DNA of 64,000 nt from Eonycteris spelaea (GCA_003508835.1 PUFA01000068.1:6758001-6822000); one strand, 5' to 3'; shown: positions 34,255 to 47,352, numbered from the stretch's first letter. Translations and numbers: made by a program. The notes: a model not told the origin generated them from the sequence alone.

Positions 34255-34440
34255 GAATTTGGAAGTAGCAAACTTGTTTTTCATTCCTGCTTTATCACTT
34301 ATTAGTTGTAAGAAATCCTGTTTTACCTCTGAGCCTCAGTTGTCTCATCGGTAAAATGGTGCCAACTTCCTTTCAGAAGGGAGAGGTCAAAATGAAACAA
34401 AATATCTAAAGTTACTAGCATAGTAGCTAAAATAGAGTGC
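34255..34440 (+). repeat. MIR SINE
   Basis: 'GCTTTATCACTTATTAGTTG', 'CTCTGAGCCTCAGTTGTCTC' and 'ATCGGTAAAATGG' match MIR. Confidence 0.75.
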
Positions 34441-34804
34441 GTAGCTATGATAAAGCAGCTTTCTTCTCTTCCTTGAAATGTGCTCTGTTTAATTTAGATA
34501 TTTATTCTCAAAATATTAGTTGATATTTCTATATCAGGAACAGTATACATATAAACTCTTCTATTTTTTATTCATAATTTATTGAGTATACATTATTTTG
34601 TAGGTACTTTATAAGCCACCAGAACAAGAATGTTACTGCATTTAACTTCCAGAATGCAATTCCTTCTGGGAAGAGACAGAAGGACAGTATAACCTTCACA
34701 GTATGGAGTTCACTGAGTTCTACTCTGGTGCTTTCCGCTAAGAGTTCTATTAGATACTACAACTCTTTAGTACTTGGATTTTGTCCATAGCCAACATTAT
34801 CATT

Positions 34805-34970
34805 GTTTGAGCTTTATAAAACTCTGTGGATTAGGGAAGGTGAAGCAGGTAGCCCCGTTTAACAGAGGAGGTAAACCAAGAGTTAAAATGTCTTGATCAA
34901 AGTAAATGATTGTTCTGTCATGTTAATACCTAGCCTTAGACTCCAAACTCAAGTATCTATTGCATTTGCT
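34805..34970 (-). repeat. MIR SINE fragment
   Basis: 'CCCCGTTTAACAGAGGAGGT' and 'CCTTAGACTCCAAACTC' parallel antisense MIR. Confidence 0.5.
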
Positions 34971-35349
34971 TTTTTTTATTTATTTATTATTTATTTATTT
35001 TTTACTTACTGAATATGTAACTCTTGGCATAATTTTGTTTATCTGTCAATGAACTTAAGGTCACAAAACTTTCCACTGTCTAGACATGATAATCCTTCTT
35101 TGACTGTTTACCTAGAATAAACTTTGGCTTTTAGAAAATACAAATTTCCAAGATGCACAAAATTCTGTTTCAACGATAAGTAGACTATGTCTTATATCTA
35201 TCTGGTCCATCTTAATATGGCAATTCACAGTTAACCAGGTGGAATAATATGAGAGGAAGAGTGGTCCTACAGCAGTTAGTTTAACAGGGGGAAAAAAAAG
35301 AATATTTAAAAAATATGCTGACATATTTTCTAAGGGTCACAGAAGGTTA

Positions 35350-35372
35350 TTTTGTTAACTTAGTTAACAAAA
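35350..35372. other. Perfect inverted repeat, 10-base arms, 3-base loop
   Basis: TTTTGTTAAC-TTA-GTTAACAAAA. It could form a short hairpin; no associated feature. Confidence 0.85.
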
Positions 35373-35504
35373 CGATCTAAAAGTTTGAATGTTTGAAATA
35401 AAAACAATTAACTTACCTATTTATAATCTAGGCCATGAATAACAAATTTTCATATGAATCTAAGAAGTTTCTCATACATAGTATACAATATTAACTTAGA
35501 TTTT

Positions 35505-36285
35505 TATTTCATTAATAATTATTGACCCTTTACTCTGTGCCAGAAACTGTTCTGATTGTTGAGGATACAATAGCAAATCAACTTAGCTTATTTTCCTGGA
35601 GAGTTTATTAGTCAATGTAAAATAGAGATGAGTACACTCACAATATAGTAGATAGTCCATTATATACTGATTATGGAAAATACAGGATAATGTGAGAACA
35701 CTTAAAGGAATGGCTGACCAGTTTTGGTATGGTGAAGAAAGTTTTCCTGAGAGACTGATGGCTGAACTAAGAGCTATGGGATGTGGGAAAAGAAGAATTT
35801 TTTTTCAAGCAGAGAGAAAAGCATGCAAAAAGACAGAAAAAAGAAAGTTCATAGTGACATCAAAGATCTAAAAGAAATTATAGTTGAATTACTGTGAAGG
35901 TTGATGATACGGGTGGGAAGTCTTAGCCAGATAATGCAGAATTATTTTAAAGACATTCAATTTAATTCTGAGATATTTGGAAAGCACTGAAAGGTTTTAA
36001 ATAGGGAAATGGTATCATATTTTTACTTAAGTAGGGCCACTTGTCTTTAGAATCTGTGTCAGAGCTGGTGGGAGTAGAAGCAGCAAGCAACTTAGAAGTC
36101 TTCTGCCATAAATCAGTCAAGAAGTAGTGGTATCTAGGGTAGTCACAGTGGAGCTGCTCAGGGAGTAGATGGATTGTGCAAATCTTGGAGGTAGTACCAA
36201 CAAAATCTGTTGATGGAAGGATGCAGAGGAAGAGGCAGGAAGTTTAGAGATGTTCCCAGATTTCTGGTGTGCACACCTATTGGGA
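35505..36285 (-). repeat. Long L2 LINE fragment
   Basis: 'TTGACCCTTTACTCTGTGCC', 'GAGGATACAATAGCAAATCA', 'CTGAAAGGTTTTAAATAGGG' and 'GGTAGTCACAGTGGAGCTGC' follow antisense L2 in order over about 780 bases, among the longest in the window. Confidence 0.65.
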
Positions 36286-38544
36286 TACAAGTGTTACTCA
36301 CCTTGTGAGTAACATAGGAGTAAGAACATGTTTGCAGGGAAGAGAAATAAGCTTAGTTATATAATCAACCTTAGAAATATTCACAAGTAAATCCATTACA
36401 AGTAACAGTGAGCAAGGCTATTATGCATGGCATAGTCAGTTTCAGCCCCCTGCAGACAGCCGTATTTCAGAGAGTAAGCACATATTTTCCCAGCATTCTC
36501 CCTTACTCCAAATTGAATTGCAGAAAATTCAACTATTTATTTTCTGTCATTTCTTTCCCACCTTTCTCTCCTTCCAATTCTTAGTTTCTTTCGATAACCA
36601 ATACTAATACAACTCAGTAAGATTTTCTTCTATACCCTGACTCAGCTATAATTTTTTTAAAAAATAATTTTTCTCTTTCCCCCATATAGGAACAGACTTT
36701 TTTCTGGAAATAAAAATTACATAATAGACATTCAAGAGCTTTTTAATATTCAGTGAGGATGAAGGACTTTCTGTCAGTATGACATTAAGAAAATGCCTGA
36801 ATGATAGTTTAAAATAATTGATTAGTAATGCCATTATTGAATCCAGCTCTTCTTTACTTTAAAGAGTGGTTCTCTACAAATTTATCACAGATACATTATA
36901 ATAAACAAATTCACACTAAAGGGTTTGGATCACTAGGTTGGAAACAAAACCATTAACACTGAGATAACATCAGATTAAATAAATGTGCCATGCCAAATGC
37001 ATTGAGGTATTGGGAGGTATTTAACATGGCTTTAGACCATAATTCTACTGCTAGGTCAGAGATGTTATCCCATAAATAAGCAGAACACATATTTGTTCTC
37101 CAGTTTAGAACCTGGCAAAGCAAATTTGTTGGGCAGTGGGTAGTTTGAGAGTGTCATTATTGTCTGAGATGAAACTTCTAAAGTGTATTTTACCCCTGAA
37201 ATGCAAAGTTCTAACATAACAATATTACTCAGGCACATACACAAAGAGTTTTAGTACTTTATTCCTTGAAATTGTTGTTTTGTAAACGCTATTATCTGAG
37301 ACAGGAAATACTTTGGGTGTTTGAATTATTGCTGGCATATATGAAACTAATCTCAAGGAATCAGGGATTTAATTTGAGATCAGAATATCAGTGCAATGTA
37401 ATTACTTGAACTTTCTCTGAACTTTGTGGCAATTTTGCTTTCTAGTTACTATCGTATTAGAAAAGACTGGCTTTTGGGGAAACAGGAAGGGTAATGAGAG
37501 CAACGCGAAAGGGAAAGAGGGAAAGCCAAATTTGGAACCTCTCCATGTGCTCAAGAAGAGAGAGAGACATTTTTCATACATTGCCGTATTTGTTGTTTCC
37601 AAAGAATGAGTATGTGACATTAGTCCCACTTGTTGATAAAAACTGAGAATCAAAGAAATTTAGTTTCTTTCCAGGTTAGTTAACTGTTATGGAGGAGCTC
37701 CAGGATTTGAAACAAGTTCTATCAGGCTTTAAATAAAACAGTCCTTATGATGCTGGTAAATATGAAAATTTTATACAAGCAAAAATACTTTTTAAAAATG
37801 TTCTAGCACTACAAAGCCAGATAAACATATATATTAAAAAAAAAATAACCAGTGGTTTCTTTTTCTATTTTAAAATAGTATGCCATCATATTACGCTAAA
37901 ATGCAGCAAAGAGCAATGTCTGCAACCCTGTGTGTTCTTCAGTTAAGCCAGAACTTCTCCTAACCCTGGTATTTTCAGTCCACAGAAATAGGTTATTGGG
38001 TCGATAGGATTTGTGGGCTTTTAAAAAAATGTTTAACACTTCATTCACCCAGTCTTTTATAAGTTCATGAAAATTAATTTTTATACTCAAAGTATTTTAT
38101 TGATAAAATAGATAACTCAGTTATTGCTAGTGTCCCACTTGCTCAACAGTCCACCAGATACAGGTATCTCTGATATAAATGGTTATCTCATAGAGGTCTA
38201 ATATTGTTGCTCACAGAGAAAAACCTTTGCATATAATTTCATATGACGCTTTTATTCATTCACACAACAAATGTATATTGGAAATGTATGTGCTGGGTAA
38301 GAATAATAGGATGAAAGTACAAGCATTTTATAAAACATTCAAAGTCAATGTATTTAAAGTGGGCCACAGGTGTATTTGTAGAATGTTGTCTGCAAATATC
38401 CAAAAGATTAGATATCTAGACTCTTCTTAAAAAGGATACTAGCAAGAGTTTGTGCCAAAAGTGGCTCTGCAGATGTTCCCATTCATTTCCCCTTTCTTTC
38501 TCAGTTTGAATCCACTAAAAATCACCCCCCTGACTTACCTGCTT
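36286..38544. other. Repeat-poor stretch, no gene seen
   Basis: Contains a perfect inverted repeat at 36292-36314. The opposed ORFs near 37402-37653 look like chance. I name nothing else here. Confidence 0.4.
36292..36314. other. Perfect inverted repeat, 10-base arms, 3-base loop
   Basis: TGTTACTCAC-CTT-GTGAGTAACA, at the edge of the L2 relic. Confidence 0.85.
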
Positions 38545-39190
38545 CAATCTAAGATCTCACTAACCTCATTTTATTTTTACCATGGCACTAGAGAGATTCT
38601 TCTAAAGTATGGTCTGATTGCATCTTCTCATTTTAAAGCTTCTAGTATTTTGGTTACAGAAAAAAAAAAAAAGAGTCCAGATTTATTATCATATCATTCA
38701 GAGACTTTTATAATCCAGTTACTATATACTTACCTTTCATCTTTAAACAAGTAGCTAGTAACTCAGCCACATTCTGCTGCTTTTAAAGAAGTTTTTGCAA
38801 CACACCAAAAATGTGTATGCCTCATTGCCTTTGCTCATGGTCTTACTTTGACCTAGAAAATCTGCCCTTTATTCTCCTTTGAAAAATTGGAAAATTTTTC
38901 ATCAACCATGAAGACCAAGTGCAAATTTCATTACCATTGCATAGTTTTTTCCTCTTTGTTCTCCCTCAGATAGATTAAACTGTTCTCTCTTTGTGTCTAA
39001 AGCACTACACATATACTTCTATTTTAACACTTACCACACTGTTAACAAAAAAGTTATAATGTATGTCATTTTGCCTAAGTAAATGAGGAGCTCATTTGTC
39101 TTTGTCCCACTCATCTTTGTATTTTTACAGCCTAACACAATTCTCAGTCCAGAGTAGATACATAATAAATGTTTGTTGAATTGCTAAATT
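38545..39190 (+). repeat. L2 LINE fragment, 3' part
   Basis: 'GTATGGTCTGATTGCATCTT', 'GCCTCATTGCCTTTGCTCAT', 'TGTCTTTGTCCCACTCATCT' and 'CATAATAAATGTTTGTTGAA' follow sense L2 to its 3' end. An A-run at about 38659 interrupts it. Confidence 0.7.
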
Positions 39191-40724
39191 AAATTTTGAT
39201 CCATTGCATTTTTCTTAAGACTCCCATATGACTGTGGTCTCTTGTTTTGTCCTGAGCATACAATTTGTCTATAGCATCGGAAAGAGATAGTGATTCCTAT
39301 AGTAAATATTTCAATGTCCAGTTATTACTATAACCTTTTGACGAGTCTTACAAACTTGCTCTCTTTATTTCTTCTTCCTTTTGATTTTTAACCTGTTATC
39401 TTTTATGTTCTAATCTTTCCTATTTCTGTGACTGACTTATGTATCAATATTTGTCTACCATTATTGCTATGATTCTGTGAGTTATGACTTTGTTTTTTCT
39501 CCTAGTACATTTTTATGTTGACTATTTTTGTTACAGTCTCTTTTATACAACCCTTGTAGTCAGTGACTAGAAACAGAATACCCTTTTGAAAAATTCTATG
39601 GAGAGTTGAAGAATTAGTCTCTTCATTCTTTAATTAATTAATTGAGCACTTATTCTCTAAGAATTTTCTAAGGTCATGGCACTAAACAACGTATTATGGG
39701 AAAACAAACTGTGTCAATTATGTTCCAAATCTGAAGGTCTCTATTATTTTGCTGAAGAGCTACCATTGATTCATAAGTAACTCCAATAAATTATTAAATG
39801 TTAGGTTATTGGTAAGAATCAGTTTCCTGGTGATTTTAAGAAGTCTCTTCATAAGGCAGCTTCTTTCACCTGGGCAACAGTGATAACCAATGGAAGTAAA
39901 TGGGGGAAATTTATGATAGGGACCATGCTGTAACTGACACTCAGCATTTCAGTCTGTGATCTCAGATGCTAAAATATTAAGGGGCTAAGTGCTAAAGTGC
40001 TCACCTCTGGGTAAAAGTGCTCAAATTCTAAATTGATGATTGTCATTTGTTCGTTTATTTAGTTTTTGGCATGTCCACATCTAAAGTACCTTGCCAAATG
40101 TCCCTCATAACTAAATGCTATTCATTAGATTATTAGATTAAGAAGTAGTCCAAGGCATTATAACTGGTATCTTCATTTGACCAATCGGCATAGTTGTAGT
40201 TCTCTAAGATTTAGTGAATACATTCCATGCTTATTCCTTTGTTCAATGGTGTAGGTCAGGAACTTCTTTCTTTTTTGTCTAGGCACTGCTTTTATGGGAA
40301 TTAGCCAAGACAATTCATGGAAGATGAATCCCCAGACTGATATAAATGCCTTTTCCTTGTGCTGTATTGTTTTCTTGTGTATTCGTCCATCGCAGAGCTG
40401 ACTACATTATATATTATTTACCTATTTTTTCTTTTTAATTAGTGTTATGAACCATTACCTCTTTCCATCTTTCTAACCTACCATCTCCTCCCTTTTCTTC
40501 TTTCTTCCCTTTCGTTTTCTTCCCATTCTTCATTACACATTGTAAACACCTATTCCTTGACACTGTGGGTCAAGGAGTATGGAGGTAGAAGATGAATAGT
40601 CAGTCAAGATGAGTCTACAGAAAATATGAGAATAAAGTAAGATAGTACATGAAAAGTACTTAAATATTTGTTCCATGTCTTTCTGATCAATAAATGTTAG
40701 CTACTATTAGATTTGCAAGACTTA
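39191..40724. other. Mostly unassigned intronic-looking sequence
   Basis: 39620-39740 may be a short antisense L2. 40480-40520 is pyrimidine-rich. No exon is supported. Confidence 0.4.
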
Positions 40725-40840
40725 CTGCCTTCACTTGCAAAATGAAGATTATCTAGACATAGAATTGTTGGGAAGCTTACATGAGATATATTTAAATCAT
40801 TTAGCAAGTTTTCCTTACGTGGTAACTGCATAACACATAT
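40725..40840 (+). repeat. MIR SINE, 3' part
   Basis: 'TTCACTTGCAAAATGAAGAT' then 'GAATTGTTGGGAAGCTTACA' and 'TGAGATATATTTAAATCATT' parallel the MIR 3' half. Confidence 0.5.
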
Positions 40841-41524
40841 TAGTCTAAGTCATCCCTTAAAGAAACAAAATAAAATTAAGTCAGAGAAATCTGGAAGGGG
40901 GACTTACTGACTGATATTCTTGGTCATTGCCCGTATTCAATGAAGCAGGAATGATTTATTTTAGGGTCATATCTCTGTAGCTGAGTTGAGGAGTCTCATA
41001 GAGAAGAAACTTGCTAAGACTCAAGATTAGGCTGTGATTGAGCTTAGAAATTAGAAGTCTTGCTGTGTGGCAAGACTTTCTGGCAACAGTTTTAACTAGT
41101 TGGTGCCAAAATACCTGCACCTGTAGCACCTGTGTGATGGAAAAACACTGTTTGCACAAAGGGTGATAATGACAGGAAACTTAGAAAAATCTTAATACTG
41201 AATTCTTAATTGCAAGAAAGATGTTAGACAATAAGGTTGGCATCATGTAATTTGGATATTGAATACAATCAAGTTTCTTGCATACATTTTCTTTTTTGGC
41301 ACTGGGTTACTTTTCCTGTTTCTTAGGACGTCTACCCTGCCGATCCTCCCAAATCTGTATTTTTTTCCACTTGCCTTTTTTTTTTTTAATCAAACACTCA
41401 GTGTACCTTGAGCCTGAATGCATATGTGTCTTGCATTTTACATAATGTCTACAGACTGAAATGGTAACTGAAGAAGAAATACTTATCATGAATCTGTCAA
41501 TAGCCCAGATCCTAGGCCCATTAT
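40841..41524. other. No feature recognised
   Basis: A T-run lies near 41377-41388. Nothing else is supported. Confidence 0.45.
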
Positions 41525-41745
41525 CTTGACATATGAGGGCCTCTGCAATCTGACCGCAGCCATCTTTTCGCCCTCACCACCATTGTTCTGCGAGAAACTT
41601 TTGCTGCCCTTATGCAGTCTAATCACTATTACCATACACCATCCCTTATTACTTCCAAGGCTTGGCATATGTTTTTCCATTGGTAATGCTTTATCCTTCA
41701 CCTATTCTTAACTCGTTTTCCTATACAATTTCTAAGGCTTAGTTA
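41525..41745 (+). repeat. L2 LINE fragment
   Basis: 'GAGGGCCTCTGCAATCTGAC' and 'CAAGGCTTGGCATATGTTTT' follow sense L2 ('aaggccctacatgatctggcc'). Confidence 0.55.
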
Positions 41746-41884
41746 TTAATGACCCTTGAAATTACAAACCAATTTGTATTAACATTTACTGGTATATGAC
41801 CTAATAAAGTTAATACGCTATGTATTAATAACAAAAGATATAGTAATAATATATTCTAAGATCAGAACTAAATATTTATATCCA

Positions 41885-41995
41885 TCTATTCATTCAACAT
41901 ATGGCATTAATGTACTATATACGTTGCATTGATACAGATGTTGGAGATATAGATCTTGTTCCTTCCCACACAAAGATCATCAGCAACACATTCTC
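41885..41995 (-). repeat. L2 LINE fragment
   Basis: 'TATTCATTCAACATATGGCA' and 'GATACAGATGTTGGAGATAT' match antisense L2. Confidence 0.55.
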
Positions 41996-42074
41996 TCATA
42001 GCGTATGAAAAGGGCTTAGCCCAATGGCTAGAGTATGGAAAGTACTCAGTAAATGGAAACTTATCTTATGTTTT

Positions 42075-42200
42075 TAGTCTTTAAGAGCCATCCAAGATAT
42101 TATTTCTTTCGTATGGCCTTTTCATATTCTCTTAGGTAGAGTTCATTGGCATCTCCTTTTTATTTCTACAGCAACCTGTACCTGCTGCTTAAGATAGGGC
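42075..42200 (+). repeat. L2 LINE fragment, weak
   Basis: 'TAAGAGCCATCCAAGATATT' and 'TAGGTAGAGTTCATTGG' resemble the sense L2 3' region. Confidence 0.35.
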
Positions 42201-42271
42201 ATTGCTAGCTTTTTGTCTGTCTCTGCTGTAAGACCTGGAGACTCTCAAGATTCATGTCTGAACCGAACCTC

Positions 42272-42480
42272 CAGAACAAGGGTCTCAAACTTAGCACCGA
42301 TGACATTCTTTGTTATGGGGGAGGGGCGGTGTGTGCAATGCATTATACAATGTTTAGCAGCATCCCTCATTTTACCCATCAGATGCATTAGCACCTTTTT
42401 AGTTGTGACAAAGAAAATTGTCTCCAGACATTAGCAACTGTTCTTTGAGAGTGGAAAGCAAGCCAGTGTAGAAGCACTGT
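42272..42480 (+). mobile_element. Nonautonomous hAT (Charlie-group) relic
   Basis: 'GGGTCTCAAACTTAGCACCG', 'TGACATTCTTTGTTATGGGG', 'CAATGTTTAGCAGCATCCCT' and 'GTCTCCAGACATTAGCAACT' match a common mammalian MER element I remember without its number. Confidence 0.65.
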
Positions 42481-42644
42481 GGTTCTAGACCTACAACTGT
42501 GGTAGTTATAGTCAATGATTAAATAAGGAACAAAAAGAACAATAATAACTACTAAGCAAGAATAAAAAAAAAAAAGTCCAGGGAAAAATGAATGAAGGTA
42601 AAGAGGAAATGAGGAAAGGAAGAAGGGAAGGAAAGGAAGCTAAT

Positions 42645-42865
42645 ATTTTTTAAGTTGCTAAATTTGGCAGACACCATGCTAAGTGCTTCACATACATTAC
42701 CTCCTGTGATCCTCACCACAATCAAATAAGATTGGAGCTTTTATTATCCACGCTCTAGAGATAGAAACCTGCAGCACAGAGACACCAAATAGTAACCCAA
42801 GACCATGTGAGTAACAAGTTAGGGAGCCAAAAATGAACTCTGGTCACCTGATTTCTGAGGCAATA
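42645..42865 (-). repeat. MIR SINE
   Basis: 'ACCATGCTAAGTGCTTCACA', 'GATCCTCACCACAATCAAAT' and 'CAAGACCATGTGAGTAACAA' match antisense MIR. Confidence 0.75.
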
Positions 42866-43617
42866 CATTTAAATAGGGGGTGATGAGAAGGGGAAGGAGA
42901 GAAGGAATGACAGGGAAAAGAGCACAGAGAGACAGCAGGACAGAGGGGAAAAAAAGGAAATGAAATCAGGATTCCCCTTATAGCAGAGAATAGAACTTCT
43001 AACAGGAATGAGAGAACACAGAATGCAGAGACCTCAATGTGAACTGGTTCTAGATTCTTGATATTTGGGGGCAGAACATTCAACTAGCTTTAAACCAGCT
43101 GAAGAAGTGTCCCTGCCTAGACATTTGACCTTCTTGACACTTAGTCCATTATATGATGAAGATCCAGTGGAGTCAGAGACATGACTATCTGGAGATCATA
43201 AATGCCCCTTGGAGATAGATATATAGGTATAGATAGATATAGATGTAGATATAGATGATATAGATATATATTCTCTGGATACTTGGGATCCCAGTATTTA
43301 CTGTCTAAATTTTTTTATAGCTTCCCTCTATACTTTTGTTGGACATATCATTGGCCCATGTGGCCAAGGATGCTTGTGTATGAGGTTATAGATGGACCTT
43401 GGATATATGGGCAGAAAAGCGTCAGCTAATTCTGAAGAGGAAGGGCCAGTATATCAGAAATGAAGACTATGGATCCAGAAATTGCTTTATAATTTTGAAC
43501 ATGAACTTCCCTTTACAAGTGTTTGTGCCAAGGATAGTTTGTATGTATATATAGAAAGGAGGAAGAAAAGTAAAGAGAAAATATAACATACTACCTTACT
43601 CATTGTATGGGTCCCCT
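42866..43617. other. Unassigned; purine-rich and ATAG-rich tracts
   Basis: 42880-42962 is strongly purine-rich. 43215-43272 is an imperfect AGAT repeat. No gene. Confidence 0.5.
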
Positions 43618-43740
43618 AGTGTTTAACCACTTACTGAGCATCTTGCATTCTGCTATGCACTTGGTATTCACCATCTCATTTTATCCTCACAAGCCCCCAA
43701 TAAAGAATGAATTTAAAATATGCAGATAATACATGCTAGA
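43618..43740 (-). repeat. MIR SINE, partial
   Basis: 'CTGCTATGCACTTGGTATTC' and 'CATTTTATCCTCACAAGCCC' match antisense MIR. Confidence 0.6.
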
Positions 43741-44959
43741 GAGAAACTTTATTCTAGTTCTGCTCACTTCAAAAGCACATGCTTTCTCTTTAATATCATA
43801 ACATCACAATTTAGTGGTGTCATTCTGGATACCTTTACAGAGTTTTTGGTTTTGAAAACTTATGTATGCACAGAGAGAGAGAGATACACACTAGAGAGAT
43901 CGATATGATTTGATAATCTAGTGAATTTATAACATAAAGTACAGTTAGATGTTGGAACTGAGATGGATCATTCATGTTATTTAACTTCCAAAGTTAATGC
44001 ATTATACTTAATTAGCATAGATTTTTTACTTTATAGCATTGGCTTCTCTTCGCTACCTAAAAACATCAGAGAAAATATTGGTCTTCACCATCTCTGACAG
44101 CTGGAGAACAAGCCAGTTAAGATGGATACCTTGAGAGTTTGCATTAATAAAGGTACAATTATACTAGGCATGGAGAAGAGACATGCAGAGCAGATTTCTG
44201 TATTTAAATGAATTGTTTTGTGATGCAAATCAGTACACTCTGCACTAATGAAGTGAATTCTTTAACTGCTTGAGTCATTTCTGGTTATCATTAAACCATA
44301 GAAACCCCATGAAAAGAATTTACAACTGAAGATGGCAAATAAAACAAGGTGATGAATAAAATAAACCCATTATAAGTTCTCTAAATTGATGCAATTCAGC
44401 TAGTGAAAAGTAAACTTGTTGTTAGGTTTCCAGAGTCCATATTGTAAAAAAGAAATAAAGGAATAGTCTTGGCCTGTGAAGATATATCTAACAATTAATG
44501 CTCTCAGTTATACTGAAGTCAACTACTAGCAAAACCGTTTACATATGTATCACGATTCGCTCAATAGTAATCTGTTGATTGTCTATGTGCCTCATACTAG
44601 AATATGTACTTCAAATACAACTTTGAATCCATGGAGACTATCTTCAAGAAGTCTAATTAAGTATATTGCATTAACTTTTGAAGTAAAATAACATGATATG
44701 GAAGTCAATAATCTTTTTTTTTTTTTTTTTTTGACACTTGCTGTAGTGAAGGTGGAGTGCTTTTGAAATGTAGTGGGTCTATTGGAGAAGACATATCTAA
44801 TTCTACCTGGGAATTCACATTGGGGTAGTTTTACTCCCAAACCTGAAGCATGTAAGGTTGAAAAAGTATGTGAGGTGTCTTCTGTGTCAGACACAATTGT
44901 TAAAGCGGGGCAGGAAACGAGAGTCCACTGAGGGTTAATCAGAGAGAGAGGATAAAACA
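43741..44959. other. Repeat-poor stretch with an octamer-bearing block
   Basis: 44020-44300 lacks repeats and contains ATGCAAAT (44223-44230) beside TTTAAATGAATTG, a texture like a noncoding regulatory element. An 18-base T-run lies at 44715-44732. No exon is supported. Confidence 0.3.
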
Positions 44960-45240
44960 GGCGCTAGCGATGAAGTTGGAGAGAGGTTAGTCATGAGTAC
45001 AGCAGGCTGGATGCCATATTACAGTTTAGTCTTCTTGCTGAAGGAGCTAGGGAACAATTGAGAGATATTAAACAGGAAAGAAACTAAATCTGCTTTTCAA
45101 AGGCTGTCCCATGAAAGTAAGCTGCAAGGAGCTGTGGCTAGGAGGAAGAAGAGTTATAGGAGGCTGCTTTGTTGTTTTAGTGAAATTATATACTCATGAG
45201 AGGGAGGGAATAATGAACTGGGGATGCTAGTAATAACTTT
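44960..45240 (-). repeat. L2 LINE fragment
   Basis: 'GGCTGGATGCCATATTACAG' and 'TTGAGAGATATTAAACAGG' parallel antisense L2. Confidence 0.4.
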
Positions 45241-45837
45241 TATTGCTCAAACCTTCTGAAGAGCTACACTAAAAAAAAAAACCCCTCAGTATTCAAAGAA
45301 GGAATGCTTCAGAAGTCACATAAAACATATATATTAGTGGCAAATGTCAGTTATCACAAATTATTCAGTGTAATTGACTTAATGTCACCTGATTATAACA
45401 TGTTAATATCTAAAAAAATCTTTACAGCAACATCTAGACAGTGTTTGACTGAAAAACTAGCCAATTTGAAACATAAAATTAACTATTATATTGCCGTAAG
45501 GACTCGGTCTTGATTTGAAGGTTACAAACTTTTATGTGTCCTTAAATCCAACTTTATTGTACTCAAATATTTGGATTTTAATTTACACTTATTTTCTTAA
45601 ATTGCAGCTGCCATAAACCAGGTAGTGTAACTACCTTTATTCTGTTATTCAGAATCCTCTCATTTATTTTTCTAGTCAAGCTTTCTTTTAAAATTGCATC
45701 ATTTTTCTAAGACTTCTTTAGATTTTTACTCATTTCCTATGTAAAAATCTATAGACAGGGATTTTTCCCCCCTTTAGGTTTATTAGGCTTGACTAAATTT
45801 GTCAAACATTTTAAATTGTCATTTGTATGTATTCAAG
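45241..45837. other. No feature recognised
   Basis: AT-rich; nothing supported. Confidence 0.45.
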
Positions 45838-45980
45838 ATGATTTAGTCCAAATTTATTGAGTTTTGTCAAATTGTCATGCATTGTGCTAGGCGCTGGAAA
45901 AAATAAGAAGAGGTCACTGCCTCTACTCTCAGTGAGATCATTTTCCCTCTACTGTTGTTAGAAAACAATACAGCAAGGTG
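45838..45980 (-). repeat. L2 LINE fragment
   Basis: 'TTGTCATGCATTGTGCTAGG' and 'CGCTGGAAAAAATAAGAAGA' match antisense L2; the LTR at 45982 begins right beside it. Confidence 0.58.
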
Positions 45981-45981
45981 C

Positions 45982-46654
45982 TGTTAGGTAGCTAGTCAGA
46001 CATGAGAGACAGGGGAGCAAAGGAACAGAGGCCTAACCTAGAGACTGCCCAAAGAACACACCCCATCTCCTCCGGCATCTTGGAAGACAAAGGACAGGAG
46101 CGTTATAACCTGTATCTGGTTTAATCCAGCTACAGACACTTGGCACAGAAGATACTACCCTAACCTGCCCACTATCTCAGCCTCATTTTGTCATCATTAT
46201 AATACCATGTGTATGCCTGGAAGTTCATAAATCTAATTATAACAAACTGAATTCTAGGTAAGCACATGTTCACTAGGCAGAGTTACATAGCAGCCAAATA
46301 TCAATCAAAATGGCCTCACGTGCCAGTCACCTAGGAATGCTTTGTAACCACTGATCTCAGCCCTAATATGATACAGACTTTCCCATTTCTATGTTATTAT
46401 AGCCCTCTCTTTCCCTGCTGTAATCTGCTCCCCACAGGGTGTGTATCTTCTTTTGCACATAGTTAGCCAGTTTAGGTATGAGCTGTTTTCTACTTCAAAT
46501 GGTGCCTTCGATAAATTTGACTTCTAAATTTCACTGACATGTAATTCTTTGCTGTGTCAAAGAACCCAGGAAAAATGCTAATTTCACTTCTGTGTTGTTA
46601 TCCACCCCCCGCAGGGGCGACACTGGAGTTCAAATTGCCCCCAAAACGGTAACA
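45982..46654 (+). mobile_element. Solitary LTR, copy 1 of a two-copy family
   Basis: Starts TGTTAGGTAGCTAGTCAGAC and ends CAAAACGGTAACA, 673 bases. It aligns along its whole length with the reverse complement of 60011-60673: shared marks include 'GGTAAGCACATGTTCACTAG' versus 'GGTAAGCACATATGAACTAG'. An ATAAAT near 46513 could be the polyadenylation region. No internal retroviral genes flank it. Flanks show no convincing target duplication, so it is old or rearranged. Probably ERV class I, which is an inference. Confidence 0.72.
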
Positions 46655-47352
46655 GCACAGTGTCTCAACAAAAAAATAATAATAAAGTATTCAGGGTATG
46701 GAAAGAATTTCTAATATAGGGAGAGCCACTATGTTCTAAACAGAACATGGTGTCCTGCTAGAATAATAATTTTTAAAAAGTACATGTTTCCCCACCACAC
46801 AACCCAATCAAATAGATCACTGATTCTTTTCAAAGTAACCTGTTGCAGAAAGTAGAACTTTCTTTTTTCTCAACAAAAATGTTACATTAGTTTCAGAGAT
46901 TTTGATGCATACAGACTAGAGGATAACAAAGAATAAAACCACCAAGTATTGGAGTTCAAAAGCAAGAGCAGCAATTTTCAAAATACCTTTGACATAGGAG
47001 AAGAATGTCTTTTGGTTGTATTATTACTGTTAATACATGAGAATTAAACTGAGGAGATACAATGTTTCAGTGCTTCTAGAAGTTGCTATTAAATAATTTC
47101 CATACATGAATCATTTATAATTGAGGATAGAGGAAGATAACTGACATGTTGACTACTCTTCAAACTTTTTTAGAAATGATGATGCTTGTAAAATACAGAA
47201 GTATCTTTTTTCCCCCAATCTCCCTGTCTCATAATAAAGAAATAAATTGTTCCTGATTTTGAGAAATTCATTTTCTCGGGTTTAAATAATAAATTGGCAG
47301 TAAGAACAGGGAGCTTGTGTCATGATGAAAAGCTGAAACATAGTTATCTCAC
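46655..47352. other. No feature recognised
   Basis: Unassigned sequence between the LTR and the exon-like segment at 47353. Confidence 0.4.

Noticed and set aside
44715..44732. 18-base T-run as the tail of a processed pseudogene on the minus strand
   Set aside because: The adjoining sequence shows no recognisable gene or SINE body.
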